A DNA stretch of 64,000 nucleotides from Rhodobacteraceae bacterium M382 (GTDB lineage Bacteria; Pseudomonadota; Alphaproteobacteria; Rhodobacterales; Rhodobacteraceae): contig CP081098.1 in assembly GCA_025141015.1 (NCBI GenBank), positions 4,346,501 through 4,410,500 of the forward strand, in the 5' to 3' direction. The position numbers and the translations under genes are program-made. A model generated the notes under the pieces. The model was not told the DNA's origin and made no database searches. It saw only the letters and a list, made by a program, of their open reading frames with translations. Below, in pieces: positions 9,811 to 19,055 of the stretch (positions within the stretch are counted from its first letter, which is position 1; the number at the start of each line of letters is the position of its first letter).

Positions 9811-9833
9811 TTTGGTCATATAACTTTACCAAA
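9811..9833. promoter_or_regulatory. Candidate operator of the GntR regulator
   Basis: An inverted repeat TTTGGT-N11-ACCAAA ends 13 bp before the start of the GntR-family gene. TGGT/ACCA half-sites are typical of FadR-subfamily operators, although the spacing is wider than usual. Position and symmetry suggest autoregulation. Confidence 0.5.
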
Positions 9834-9846
9834 CAGGAATGACCCA

Positions 9847-10617
9847 ATGCCCTTTGAAAAAGTTCAACCCGAAAAGCTCTCGACCTCCGTGGTCCGGCAA
9901 ATCGAACAATTGATCCTCCGGGGCATCCTGCGTCCGGGAGAGCGGCTGCCTTCGGAACGGGAATTGTCGGACAAACTGGGCGTCTCCCGCCCGTCCCTGC
10001 GCGATGCCGTCGCCGAGCTGCAACAACGGGGGCTGCTCAGCAGCCGTGCGGGCTCCGGGATCTTTGTGGCCGATGTTCTGGGCTCGGCCTTTTCCCCCGC
10101 GCTGATCCAGCTGTTCGCCAGCCAGGACGAAGCGGTGTTCGACTACCTGTCATTCCGCCGGGACATGGAAGGGCTGGCCGCGCAACGGGCGGCAAAATTC
10201 GGATCCGACAGCGACCTCAAAGTCATCCAGACGATCCTGGACAAGATGGAAGTCGCCCAGACCAAACGCAATCCCGAAGAAGAGGCCAAACTCGACGCGC
10301 AATTCCATTCCGCCATCATAGACGCCAGCCACAATGTGGTGATGCTGCACATGATGCGGTCGATGTTCGACCTGCTGCGCGAAGGCGTGTTCTACAATCG
10401 CAAGATCATGTTCAAACAACGCACCTCCCGCGCCGCCCTGCTGGACCAGCACCGCGCCATCAACGACGCGCTTCAGGCCCGTGACCCGGACCGAGCCCGC
10501 ACCGCCGTCGAAGATCACCTCGATTACGTCGAAACCTGCCTGATCGCCCAGATCAAAGCCGACCGGAACGAAACCATCGCCCGCCAACGGCTGCGCCACG
10601 AACTGGGCGACGACTGA
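9847..10617 (+). CDS. FadR-subfamily GntR transcriptional regulator
   Basis: A 256-residue DNA-binding regulator. The N-terminal winged helix (about 7-75) shows the GntR pattern GILRPGERLPSERELSDKLG followed by VSRPSLRDAVAELQQRGLL. The C-terminal all-helical FCD ligand domain (about 90-235) has Asp/His metal or ligand positions such as LDAQFHSAIIDAS and LDQHRAINDAL. It is closest in pattern to the PdhR/LldR/GlcC group that senses small carboxylates. ATG 9847 follows an AGGA ribosome binding site, and the operator-like repeat just upstream ends before it. No target operon is adjacent, so the effector is unknown. Confidence 0.85.
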   Translation: MPFEKVQPEKLSTSVVRQIEQLILRGILRPGERLPSERELSDKLGVSRPSLRDAVAELQQRGLLSSRAGSGIFVADVLGSAFSPALIQLFASQDEAVFDYLSFRRDMEGLAAQRAAKFGSDSDLKVIQTILDKMEVAQTKRNPEEEAKLDAQFHSAIIDASHNVVMLHMMRSMFDLLREGVFYNRKIMFKQRTSRAALLDQHRAINDALQARDPDRARTAVEDHLDYVETCLIAQIKADRNETIARQRLRHELGDD

Positions 10618-10662
10618 TCCCCAGCAATTGAAAATCCAGTCACCAATAGTGATGTCTACTCA

Positions 10663-11235
10663 CTAAGTACCGCCCATCTTTCCAAACATCGGCTGGCGAC
10701 ATCTCCACAGAGCGTCTTCAATGTCCTGAACGCTCGCATCACTAGATTCGCCAATAAAGCACTGAACTTCGACAACAACCGATCCGAAAATATTCGGAAC
10801 CCAATGTTTCATGTTCAGACCATATGTATCCCTTGGTGCTCTGCACAGATGTTGCTTCAATCGCGACCTAATATTCTTGGAACTTCCGACATAAAGACAA
10901 GTCCCCACATCAGCACCAATTTTGTTCTTGTTATTCCTGGGTAGCGCGTAACCTCTAACAGATTTCTTCTCGCTGCTCTTTTTTTCGAATTTATCATACA
11001 GTTTTTCCGCCACCTCATTACTGCTCCCAGACAGACAGTAGATGAAGCGCCCTTTGACGCGATCTCCCAGAGAATTCTCGAGCCAAACCTTTGCCTCATG
11101 ACCGGCCTTACTGTCGCAAATACTCTGCAACGAGAATTCTCGCTGTATAGGTTCTGATAGCTTCAAGTCACAAAGCGATTCAATTCGCTTGCGTAAATTG
11201 GTTTCGGCAAGTTGCCTGATACTATTGTCAATCAT
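10663..11235 (-). CDS. GIY-YIG domain protein, probable acquired gene
   Basis: A 190-residue protein with a helical N-terminal part (1-60) and a GIY-YIG-type nuclease domain (about 63-185). The recognisable parts are RFIYCLSG for the first strand, TCLYVGSSKNIRSRLKQHL for the YIG strand plus catalytic Arg helix, and a C-terminal IEDALWRCRQPMFGKMG that fits the metal-binding Glu region. The DNA is clearly poorer in GC than both neighbours and has different codon use, which suggests transfer. It stands alone between a GntR gene and the ATP-synthase operon. Nuclease activity is inferred; it could be a homing-like or restriction-related fragment. Confidence 0.6.
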   Translation of the reverse strand: MIDNSIRQLAETNLRKRIESLCDLKLSEPIQREFSLQSICDSKAGHEAKVWLENSLGDRVKGRFIYCLSGSSNEVAEKLYDKFEKKSSEKKSVRGYALPRNNKNKIGADVGTCLYVGSSKNIRSRLKQHLCRAPRDTYGLNMKHWVPNIFGSVVVEVQCFIGESSDASVQDIEDALWRCRQPMFGKMGGT

Positions 11236-11324
11236 GAAAGTGCATTAATGATCATTGAGGGCTGTGACCACAAGCCATTTGACGCAACCTTTAGTGCGCA
11301 GAGGACCATTGCTCAGGCCTCTCC

Positions 11325-11362
11325 CCAAAAATCAGAAAACCCGACCACCAGGGGCCGGGTTT
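11325..11362 (-). terminator. Intrinsic terminator of the F0 ATP-synthase operon
   Basis: Read on the minus strand after atpF, AAACCCG (11362-11356) pairs with CGGGTTT (11343-11337) around a GC-rich loop and is followed by a T-rich run. It lies about 30 bp beyond the atpF stop. Confidence 0.7.
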
Positions 11363-11393
11363 CTTGATCACGTGATGAACGCAGGATCTGCGA

Positions 11394-11954
11394 TCAGTGC
11401 AATTTTGTATCCACGTCCGAAATGGCCGCGTCGATCAGCTTGTTTGCCGATGCTGCGGTCATTTGTGCCGAGATCACCTTGTCTGCGACGGCAACCGCCA
11501 CGGTGATGGCCTGATCGCGCACTTCCTTGACAGCAGAGGCTTCGGCAGAAGCGATCTGGTCCTGGGCAGCGGCCAGACGACGTTCGATGGACTCGGCCAG
11601 ATCTGCCTTGGCCTGTTCAGCAGCCAGAGCGGCTTCTTCACGGGCGGCGGCAACGATCGCGTCGGCCTGGACCTGAACTTCCTGTTGCTTGCGCTCATAG
11701 GACGCCAGGATGGTCTGAGCTTCTTCACGCAGGGCGCGTGCTTCGTTCAGTTCTTCCTGGATGCCATCGGCCCGCTTGTCCAGCTGACCACCCAAAAGGC
11801 TGGGCACTTTGACCAGCAGCAGGATGCCAATGAACAGCAGGAACGACAGCAGAACAACAAAGTTCGTGTTGCCCAGCGACAGGAACGGACCGCTGGCCGC
11901 AAATGCGGGGCTGGTCACACCAACAGTCAGGACAAGGGCGAGAAGATTACGCAT
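11394..11954 (-). CDS. atpF: ATP synthase F0 subunit b
   Basis: A 186-residue peripheral-stalk subunit linking the F0 membrane sector to F1. A possible cleavable or hydrophobic N-terminus (1-20) is followed by the single membrane segment FVVLLSFLLFIGILLLV and then a long charged, Ala/Glu-rich coiled coil to the C-terminus. It is the last gene of the minus-strand operon atpI-atpB-atpE-atpX-atpF, 5 bp after the b-prime gene. Having two different b-type subunits is the normal state in photosynthetic and related alphaproteobacteria. Confidence 0.93.
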   Translation of the reverse strand: MRNLLALVLTVGVTSPAFAASGPFLSLGNTNFVVLLSFLLFIGILLLVKVPSLLGGQLDKRADGIQEELNEARALREEAQTILASYERKQQEVQVQADAIVAAAREEAALAAEQAKADLAESIERRLAAAQDQIASAEASAVKEVRDQAITVAVAVADKVISAQMTAASANKLIDAAISDVDTKLH

Positions 11955-11959
11955 GTCTC

Positions 11960-12508
11960 TTATCCTTTCATCTGGTCTGCAACGGCCGCGGCCACTGCAT
12001 CGGCGTCGGCCTTGCCACCCAAAGCCGCCACGATTTCCACCGCAGTGTCGGACGCAACCAACCGTGCAGTTTCGGTCGCTTCGGCACGAATGGCCGAAAT
12101 GGCTTTGGCCGATTCTTCTGCTTTCGCAGAGATTTCGACGTCCGCCTTGGCGATTGCCTCGTCCAGATCAGCCTGGATTTCGGCGCGGGTTTCGGCAGAG
12201 ATGCGCTGTGCATCAGCACGGGCATCGGCCAAAGCCTTGTTATAGGCGTTTTCGGCCTCGACTGCTTTTGCCTTCAGATCGTGGGCAGCAGCCAGGTCGT
12301 TGGTAATGGTACCCTGACGTTCCGCCAGCACGGCTGCAATGCGGGGCAATGCGACGCGCGACAGGACCAGGTAGATCACGACAAGCGTGACCACGAGCCA
12401 GAAGATCTGGTTCGAAAAGGTCGAGAAGTCCAGCTGCGGCATTGCCGAGCCACCGCCGTGTGCGGCCTCGGCAGCCCCGTGGGCTGTATCGGTTGTAGTG
12501 CTCGCCAT
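11960..12508 (-). CDS. atpX: ATP synthase F0 subunit b-prime
   Basis: A 182-residue second b-type stalk subunit. It lacks a signal peptide, has one membrane segment near residues 30-52 ([20 protein letters not shown]) and a long coiled coil. Its start has a strong AGGAGG site. It pairs with AtpF as a heterodimeric peripheral stalk. A spacer of about 90 bp separates it from atpE. The gene is variously called atpG, atpF2 or atpX. Confidence 0.92.
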   Translation of the reverse strand: MASTTTDTAHGAAEAAHGGGSAMPQLDFSTFSNQIFWLVVTLVVIYLVLSRVALPRIAAVLAERQGTITNDLAAAHDLKAKAVEAENAYNKALADARADAQRISAETRAEIQADLDEAIAKADVEISAKAEESAKAISAIRAEATETARLVASDTAVEIVAALGGKADADAVAAAVADQMKG

Positions 12509-12600
12509 GTCGTCCTCCTAAGGAACTTGCCGTTACATTGGGCGGTACATCCGGTATCCGGCGCACCGCCCAACCGTAAGGAAATAGGTTCCGAAGGGTC

Positions 12601-12825
12601 TTAGACGGCGAACATCAGCAGCAGAGCGACCAGGAACGAGAAGATGCCCAGAGCTTCTGCAAACGCGATGCCGATGAAGAGAGTAGCAGTCTGACCAGCA
12701 GCTGCCGAAGGGTTGCGCAGAGCGCCAGCCAGGAAGTTGCCAGCTACGTTACCAACACCGATAGCGGCTGCGCCGGAACCGATTGCTGCCAGGCCTGCGC
12801 CGATGTGTGCGAGATCGCCTTCCAT
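12601..12825 (-). CDS. atpE: ATP synthase F0 subunit c
   Basis: A 74-residue proteolipid that forms the rotor ring. Two glycine/alanine-rich membrane helices flank the polar loop RNP (37-39), and the proton-binding carboxylate is Glu57 in [11 protein letters not shown]. The residues around it show no sodium-binding pattern, so proton coupling is expected. It has a strong GGAG ribosome binding site, fitting the high copy number needed. Confidence 0.96.
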   Translation of the reverse strand: MEGDLAHIGAGLAAIGSGAAAIGVGNVAGNFLAGALRNPSAAAGQTATLFIGIAFAEALGIFSFLVALLLMFAV

Positions 12826-12880
12826 GTGTATTCTCCTTACGATGGAATTGTTGGGATTAGATGATGAGTAGGTTCGAAAC

Positions 12881-13681
12881 TTAGTGCGACGGATGCAGAG
12901 CGTCCTTCAGGTACACACAAGTCAGAATGGTAAAGACATACGCCTGGATAAAGGCCACCAGGACCTCCAGCGCATAGACCGCGGTGATGGCAAAGATCGG
13001 CAGGAAGCTGAACAGGCCCAATGCGCCTGCAAAACCCGCGAACACTTTCAGAACCGCGTGGCCCGCCATGATGTTACCCGCCAGACGAATAGAGTGGCTG
13101 ACAGGGCGAACAAAGTACGAGATCAATTCGATGATCGCCAGGATCGGACGCAGCGCCATCGGCGCGCTCGACACCCAGAACAGACCCAGGAACCCGGCGC
13201 CGTTCTTGACAAACCCAACCACGGTCACGGTGATGAACACCAATGCGGCCAGGATTGCGGTGACGGCGATATGCGATGTGGTCGAGAACGACATGGGCAA
13301 CAGACCCAGGAAGTTGGCCACAACGATAAAGATGAACAGGGTCATGATGTAGGGAAAGAACTTGATCGCGTCCTTGCCGGCCACATCTTCGACCATCTTG
13401 TAGATGAACCCATAGGCCAGCTCGGCAATCGACTGCGCCCGGCTGGGCACGATGGCGCGGCGCGATGTGCTCAGCACCAGCAACGCGATGGTTGCGACGA
13501 TGGTCAGCGCCATCCACAGCGTCACGTTGGTGACCGAAAACATGCCGACATGGCCACCAAACAGCGATTTGACTTCGAACTGCTCCATGGGATGGATCTG
13601 CAGGCCGGATTGCTCAGGCGCGAACAACAGCCCCGAAACCAGCACCACTGCCAAAACGATATAGAAAAATATCTTGCCCAT
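12881..13681 (-). CDS. atpB: ATP synthase F0 subunit a
   Basis: A 266-residue integral membrane stator subunit with six hydrophobic segments. It forms the proton half-channels against the c-ring. The essential arginine is in [13 protein letters not shown], and the C-terminal [21 protein letters not shown] is typical. It follows atpI by about 40 bp and precedes atpE by 55 bp on the minus strand. Confidence 0.96.
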   Translation of the reverse strand: MGKIFFYIVLAVVLVSGLLFAPEQSGLQIHPMEQFEVKSLFGGHVGMFSVTNVTLWMALTIVATIALLVLSTSRRAIVPSRAQSIAELAYGFIYKMVEDVAGKDAIKFFPYIMTLFIFIVVANFLGLLPMSFSTTSHIAVTAILAALVFITVTVVGFVKNGAGFLGLFWVSSAPMALRPILAIIELISYFVRPVSHSIRLAGNIMAGHAVLKVFAGFAGALGLFSFLPIFAITAVYALEVLVAFIQAYVFTILTCVYLKDALHPSH

Positions 13682-13721
13682 CAGTTCGTTTCTCCTGTCG
13701 CCCGGTGATCATTCGGCGTGA

Positions 13722-14057
13722 TCAATCCCGGCTTTCCGTGTCTTTGTCGGCCTGTTCGGCCAGTTTCTGTTCCTGGATCTCCTGCGCGCTGCGGAGCATT
13801 GTTTTCACCCCGGCGGCGAGACCCATCAATGTAAACAGCACCAGAAAGATCGGGATTGTCCCGAACAGGCTGTCCAGCCCGTATCCGATGCCAAAACCGA
13901 TCCCCAGACCGGCAACAAGTTCAATCACCATGCGCCAGGCCTGATTGGCGAGGCTATAGTGCTCATCCGCGCGGGGCTTGGGCGCTTGCGCCTGCTTTGC
14001 CTGTGCGAGCCGCGCCTCAAGCTGCGCCATGCGCTGCTTTTGGTCGTCATCAGTCAC
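13722..14057 (-). CDS. atpI: ATP synthase accessory protein AtpI
   Basis: First gene of the F0 operon: a small membrane protein (111 residues from GTG 14057, or 116 from GTG 14072) with two membrane helices, thought to help c-ring assembly or cation supply. The helices lie around [20 protein letters not shown] and [18 protein letters not shown] prefer GTG 14057 because GAGGGA sits 7 bases upstream of it, while GTG 14072 has no such site. The operon promoter should lie in 14060-14530. Confidence 0.85.
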   Translation of the reverse strand: MTDDDQKQRMAQLEARLAQAKQAQAPKPRADEHYSLANQAWRMVIELVAGLGIGFGIGYGLDSLFGTIPIFLVLFTLMGLAAGVKTMLRSAQEIQEQKLAEQADKDTESRD

Positions 14058-14072
14058 CGGCGTTTCCCTCAC

Positions 14073-14533
14073 GCTTGTTCATGGGTGGTGCTAAGGCGTC
14101 GGGGGCACAGAGTCAATTGTTCAGACGGACTCTTTCGCCGCACCCTATCCTATTGAAAATAAACCGATTCCCAAGAAAGAAGGGATTCGAAACACCCCAT
14201 CCACAGGCTAGGATCGCCCCACAAACAGGAAAATCCCCCGAAAATGCATATTCAACCTTTTGGTTGATCTTGCAAATCCAGCATTTACCCGACTAGGGCC
14301 ACCCATCAGGTTAGATCAACACACTCAACTGTCAGCCAGATACTTTTGGCCAAACCAGATCCCGCCGGACCAGGGAACAGGAGACATGCGAACCTGAGCT
14401 ACCCCCCGAAATTCGGCCATTGAAATAAGCTGCGAACTTCACTGGTCGGATTTTCAATAGCTTCCGTGATAGAAGGCAGGCCTCTCTCGACGTGCAGGAC
14501 TGTCGTCAAGACGACATCGCCGTCTCGGTTATC
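14073..14533. other. 461-bp spacer between the F0 operon and the xylose cassette
   Basis: Gene-free and AT-richer than the surroundings. It holds the promoter region of the F0 operon at its left side and the 3' end of the tal transcript at its right. I see no RNA gene and no clear terminator hairpin here. Confidence 0.45.
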
Positions 14534-15478
14534 TCAGGTCATTCGTGCGGCAATCAATGTGACCAGTTTTTGATGATCCATATCGAAGTTTCGAATACCT
14601 TCAGCCAGTTTTTCTGTGGCCATTGCGTCTTTATTCATGCGCCAACGGAAAGTCGCCTCATCCATTGGAGCTTCGGTGATCTCGCCCTTCTTATCGGGTG
14701 CAAGCACGCGCGCAAGCTGGCTGTGATCATTGCTCAATTCATCAAGCAAACTGGGTGCAATCGTCAGGTTGTCACACCCAGCTAAAGCCTTGATTTGGTC
14801 TGTGTTACGAAAGGACGCCCCCATCACGACTGTGCTTATCTTATTGGCTTTATAATAGTCGTAAATTGCGCTTACCGACTTTACGCCCGGATCGTCGGTT
14901 GGTGCGTAATGATCCCGGCCTTCATTCTTTTTGTACCAATCGGTAATGCGGCCAACGAATGGTGAGATCAAATATGATTTGGCATCGGCGCAGGCAACGG
15001 CTTGTGCCATGGAAAAGAGAAGTGTCAGGTTGCAATCGATACCTTCCGCTTGCAGGGTTTCAGCGGCGCGGATGCCTTCCCATGTTGCAGCCAACTTGAT
15101 TAGGATCTGGCTCTTATCGACGCCACGTTTTTTGTATTCATTGATAATGGCGCGCGCACGCAAGACCGACCTTTCGGTATCAAACGACAGACAAGCTTCA
15201 ACCTCAGTCGAGACGCGGCCCGGGACCAGCGCCGCAAGTTCAGCCCCCATTGCAACCGTCAGGACTTCGGTCACCTCTTCGGGTGTCATACCCACAGTTT
15301 TGCCGGCCTCGACTTCGCGTGCGATTAATTCTTCGGATGCCGCATGTTCCAGAGCCTTGAGAACCAGAGACGGATTAGTTGTGCAATCAATCGGCTCATA
15401 TGTCCGAACCGCCGCAAGATCGCCGGTATCAGCGACAACAGTTGTCATAGTGCGGAGTTGATCCAGGACATTTGTCAT
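14534..15478 (-). CDS. tal: Transaldolase
   Basis: A 314-residue class I transaldolase of the pentose-phosphate pathway. It transfers dihydroxyacetone from sedoheptulose-7-phosphate to glyceraldehyde-3-phosphate. The signatures are the N-terminal PIDCTTNPSLVLKA and the Schiff-base lysine in ILIKLAATWEGIRAAETL. ATG 15478 with an AAGGAA site was chosen over an upstream in-frame codon. It is the last gene of the xylose cassette, where it would route xylulose-5-phosphate into central metabolism. The GC content is visibly lower than that of the chromosome around it. Confidence 0.93.
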   Translation of the reverse strand: MTNVLDQLRTMTTVVADTGDLAAVRTYEPIDCTTNPSLVLKALEHAASEELIAREVEAGKTVGMTPEEVTEVLTVAMGAELAALVPGRVSTEVEACLSFDTERSVLRARAIINEYKKRGVDKSQILIKLAATWEGIRAAETLQAEGIDCNLTLLFSMAQAVACADAKSYLISPFVGRITDWYKKNEGRDHYAPTDDPGVKSVSAIYDYYKANKISTVVMGASFRNTDQIKALAGCDNLTIAPSLLDELSNDHSQLARVLAPDKKGEITEAPMDEATFRWRMNKDAMATEKLAEGIRNFDMDHQKLVTLIAARMT

Positions 15479-15559
15479 TAGAGTATTCCTTCTTTGCGCC
15501 ACGGTGTTGGCGGCAACGGCTAGAATAAGGTCGAACAGTCAGGGCTGAAACCAAAAGGG

Positions 15560-16993
15560 TCAATCTTTCCAAGCGTCTCTGAAGCTTTGCAAACGCGTTG
15601 AATAGAGATCCGACAGCGTTGGATCTGCCGTGTAGGCCTGACGCACTTTTGACGGCATAAGGACGTCATCGGCGGTTGCATTGCCCGTTCCCAATATTGC
15701 GAGTCTCGCCGCGCCCAATGCGGCCCCTTGCGCGCCGCTGTCAGGCACATCAAGCGTCAGCCCAGTGATGCTCGCTATCATTTTAAGCCATACCGCCGAT
15801 TGACTGCCTCCGCCTGAGACGCAGGCTGAACCTGGGAGCGAGCCACACGCATCAAGTGCTGTACAGCAATCGGCGAAGGCAAAACCGACCCCTTCCATAA
15901 CCGCCTGCACCATGTCGGCTAACGTATGATCGCGGCGCAGGCCGTGGAACGCACCTGTCGCGTTTGGGGCGTTATGGGGTGTGCGTTCGCCCGATAGGTA
16001 CGGCAGGAACGTGATGGGGGAGGGTGCGCTCACGTCTGCCACGAGGCTGGACAGGGCCGCAGGCGTTTGGCCGGTGATCTGGCTAAGCCAAGCAAGCGCA
16101 TCGGTGGCACACAGAATGACACCCATCTGATGCCACGTCTCGGGCACCGCGTGGCAAAAACTATGGACGGCGCTGTCGGTGTTGGTGGCGAATGTATCCG
16201 TCACCGTGAAGAGCACGCCGGATGTGCCCAGCGACAGAAAACCTTGACCGGGGTGCACAACGCCAAGCCCGCAGGCGGTCGCCGCATTGTCCCCCGCACC
16301 ACCTGCGACAGCGACAGGGCCTGTGCCCCATTGCGTTGCAAGTTCGGCGCGTAAATCGCCCGCTTTTTCGCTGCCTTCAACCAATCGGGGCATGTGGTCG
16401 CGGGTCAGCCCCGTGGCCGCGAGCAGGTCATCGGACCAATCGCGTTTGGCCACATCGAGCCACAGGGTGCCTGCCGCATCCGACATCTCTGAGACGTACT
16501 CTCCGGTCAGCCAGAAGTTGATGAAATCTTTGGGCAGCAAAATTTTGCGCGTCTTTGAAAAAATCTCAGGTTCGTTCTTTTGCACCCAACGCAGTTTCGG
16601 GGCGGTAAAGCCAGCCATAACGATGTTTCCGCCGATGCCGCGAAAATCTGCGCGCGCTTCAAGCTCATCGCATTCGGCAAGGGATCGCCCGTCGTTCCAC
16701 AAGATCGCAGGGCGTAACGGTTTATCATTGGCATCCAACAACGTCGCACCGTGCATCTGGCCAGACACGGCAATTCCCCGCAGCGCCGAAAATTCGGCGG
16801 GGACTGCGGCGCACACTTGGGCTATCGCGGCTTCACAAGCGGTGATCCAAGACAGTGGGTCTTGTTCGCTCCACATCGGATGAGGGCGCGCAACAGTGAG
16901 TGGGCCATGACCCTCAGACAAAACGTTTTGATCGCCATCAATGAGCAGCGCTTTGACACCAGATGTGCCGAGGTCAAGACCAAGATATGTCAC
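15560..16993 (-). CDS. xylB: Xylulokinase
   Basis: A 477-residue FGGY-family sugar kinase that phosphorylates D-xylulose to xylulose-5-phosphate. The N-terminal phosphate loop is GLDLGTSGVKALLID; the substrate region is GIAVSGQMHGATLLD with the catalytic Asp in ILWNDGR; the second FGGY signature lies near VSGGGSQSAVWLKMIAS. The start is GTG 16993. It lies 67 bp after the binding-protein gene and before tal, consistent with one transcript. Confidence 0.93.
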   Translation of the reverse strand: MTYLGLDLGTSGVKALLIDGDQNVLSEGHGPLTVARPHPMWSEQDPLSWITACEAAIAQVCAAVPAEFSALRGIAVSGQMHGATLLDANDKPLRPAILWNDGRSLAECDELEARADFRGIGGNIVMAGFTAPKLRWVQKNEPEIFSKTRKILLPKDFINFWLTGEYVSEMSDAAGTLWLDVAKRDWSDDLLAATGLTRDHMPRLVEGSEKAGDLRAELATQWGTGPVAVAGGAGDNAATACGLGVVHPGQGFLSLGTSGVLFTVTDTFATNTDSAVHSFCHAVPETWHQMGVILCATDALAWLSQITGQTPAALSSLVADVSAPSPITFLPYLSGERTPHNAPNATGAFHGLRRDHTLADMVQAVMEGVGFAFADCCTALDACGSLPGSACVSGGGSQSAVWLKMIASITGLTLDVPDSGAQGAALGAARLAILGTGNATADDVLMPSKVRQAYTADPTLSDLYSTRLQSFRDAWKD

Positions 16994-17060
16994 GTGCGTC
17001 TCATTTTTTTGTTGGAAAAGGTGGCCACCGGCGGAACCGCCGATGACCTTGGGAGAGCTA

Positions 17061-18014
17061 TTAGAACGGGCTGTCAGGATAGTAGAAGTCCATCGCGTTC
17101 TCTTGCGTGATCAGGACCGACCCGATCACGAAGTCGCCAGACACAGGGGCGTTCGACGTCAGACCAACAGCCGTCAATTCAATCGCTGTTGCGATCATTG
17201 AAGGCGGATAAGTCACGTTGGCAGGGATCATTGCGTCGCCGTCGGCTGTCCGCTTAATCATTTCCTTCATACCAGCACCGCCAAGGACGAACTGCACATC
17301 ATCACGACCCGCCGCTTCGATCGCAGCCAGAACACCAATGGCCATGTCGTCATCAGAGGCCCAAACAGCATCGATGTTGTCATACTTGGACAAGAAATCC
17401 TGCATCACAGTAAAGCTGTCGTCACGGTTCCAGTTGCCGTGCTCCATGTCCAGCACGTTGATGCCGGACCCTTCGATTGCGGCTGTGAACGCATCCACAC
17501 GCTCGTTGTCGATGGTCGTGGGGATGCCACGGAAGACAACGATATCGCCGCCGTCAGGCATCTTGGACACCATGTAATCGCCGGACACTGTGCCAAAGCC
17601 CGTGTTGTCGCCTGCGACATACAGGTCCTCAATACCAGCGACAGACAGACCACGGTCAACAACAGTCACCCATGCGCCGCTATCTGCAACAGCCTGAACA
17701 GGCGGTGTCAGCGGGTCGGATTCAAACGGCAGAACAACCAGCGCGTCAATGTTGCGCGTGGCGACCATGTCTTCGATATCGTTGACCTGCTTGCCCGGAT
17801 CGGACGCCGTTGCCAGAACGAAGTCGAGACCTGGATAGACCTCTTCGAGACGCTCGACAGTTTCAGCGGCGTGGAAGTTCATGCCACCGGCCCAACCGTG
17901 TGTCGCAGCGGGAATGGACACGCCGATCACCTTGACCTCGTGACCATCTGCAAATGCAGCCCCGCTGACAGCTGATGCCAGTGCGGCCGCGATAAATGTT
18001 TTAGTAAATTTCAT
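17061..18014 (-). CDS. Sugar ABC transporter periplasmic binding protein
   Basis: A 317-residue type I (RbsB-like) periplasmic binding protein with a Sec signal peptide (1-22, cut at AFA-DG). Two lobes follow, with sugar-contact motifs such as ATHGWAGGMNFHAAET, a VDRG segment and DDDMAIGVLAAIEAAG. Its place between xylB and an ABC permease implies D-xylose or a related pentose as ligand. It has a GGGAGGAG ribosome binding site. It is more like the ribose-type binding proteins than E. coli XylF, so the symbol is left blank. Confidence 0.9.
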   Translation of the reverse strand: MKFTKTFIAAALASAVSGAAFADGHEVKVIGVSIPAATHGWAGGMNFHAAETVERLEEVYPGLDFVLATASDPGKQVNDIEDMVATRNIDALVVLPFESDPLTPPVQAVADSGAWVTVVDRGLSVAGIEDLYVAGDNTGFGTVSGDYMVSKMPDGGDIVVFRGIPTTIDNERVDAFTAAIEGSGINVLDMEHGNWNRDDSFTVMQDFLSKYDNIDAVWASDDDMAIGVLAAIEAAGRDDVQFVLGGAGMKEMIKRTADGDAMIPANVTYPPSMIATAIELTAVGLTSNAPVSGDFVIGSVLITQENAMDFYYPDSPF

Positions 18015-18047
18015 GGTTGCTCCTCCCTTGAAGCGTTGGCTTGCAGC

Positions 18048-19046
18048 CTAAGATGCCGCCTTCCGTTCGCGCTGTAGGATCACAGCGAGAATGATGATGA
18101 CCCCTTGGATCGCGCCGTTCAGGTAGGGCGACACAAAGTCGGTCAAATTCAGAATATTGCCGATCAGGCTGAGGATCAGCACACCGATAACGGTGCCCCA
18201 GACCCGGCCAAATCCGCCCTTCAGGACAGTGCCGCCGATGATCACAGCGGCGATGGCCTCCAGTTCCCACAGCACCCCAGTTGAAGCAGATGCCGAACCC
18301 AAGCGCGGCACATACATGATGGTCGCTATGCCCACCAAAATGCCAAGTGCGGCATAAGAAATCAGGCGCGTACGGCGCACGTTCACGTTGGAATAATGCG
18401 CGACATGTTCGTTTGATCCGGTGGCAGCACAGTGGCGTCCATAGGTGGTGCGCGACATGATGATCTCTCCGATAATCACGACACCCGCAAAAACGATGAT
18501 CGGCCAGCTGATCCCAAGGATGCCGTCAAAGTAGACCGGGCGGTAAAACGTGCGCAGACCGAAATCGAGCGACAGCGTGCCCCCGTCGGCCAGCCACGTC
18601 ACCAGGCTGCGGTAGATGCCCATGGAGCCGAGCGTGACGATAAACGCCTCAATCCCCAAGGTCGTGATCAGAAAGCCGTTCAAAAGCCCGGCAAGCATGC
18701 CTGCAATAATCGCGGTCAGCATGCCCAAGAGGATGATCGGAATGCCGATCCCCAAGCTTGGCAGCGCCGCGTTCATCACCAAGATCATCAGCCCCGCGAT
18801 AAAGGCCGCCATCGATCCGACAGATAAATCCAAGCCCCCTGCGGTGATCACAAAGGTCATGCCCACCGCGATGATCCCGATAAAGGCAGAGCGCGCCAGA
18901 ACGTTGGTGATATTGGCCGCACTCAGGAAATTGGAGTTCAACATCGCGCCGATGATCAACAAGACTACCAAGGCAATAATGGGGCCCAGCACGGACATCG
19001 ACGGAAGACGCATGCCGCCAGATTGAGGTGTGGTTGTTTCAGTCAT
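18048..19046 (-). CDS. Sugar ABC transporter permease
   Basis: A 332-residue integral membrane protein of the RbsC/XylH (BPD_transp_2) family with about 8-10 membrane helices. The family-typical segment FVITAGGLDLSVGSMAAF lies near the N-terminus and GGTVLKGGFGRVWGTVIGV near the C-terminus. It pairs with the ATPase 9 bp upstream and the binding protein downstream to make the pentose importer. Confidence 0.93.
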   Translation of the reverse strand: MTETTTPQSGGMRLPSMSVLGPIIALVVLLIIGAMLNSNFLSAANITNVLARSAFIGIIAVGMTFVITAGGLDLSVGSMAAFIAGLMILVMNAALPSLGIGIPIILLGMLTAIIAGMLAGLLNGFLITTLGIEAFIVTLGSMGIYRSLVTWLADGGTLSLDFGLRTFYRPVYFDGILGISWPIIVFAGVVIIGEIIMSRTTYGRHCAATGSNEHVAHYSNVNVRRTRLISYAALGILVGIATIMYVPRLGSASASTGVLWELEAIAAVIIGGTVLKGGFGRVWGTVIGVLILSLIGNILNLTDFVSPYLNGAIQGVIIILAVILQRERKAAS

Positions 19047-19055
19047 CTGTTTCCC

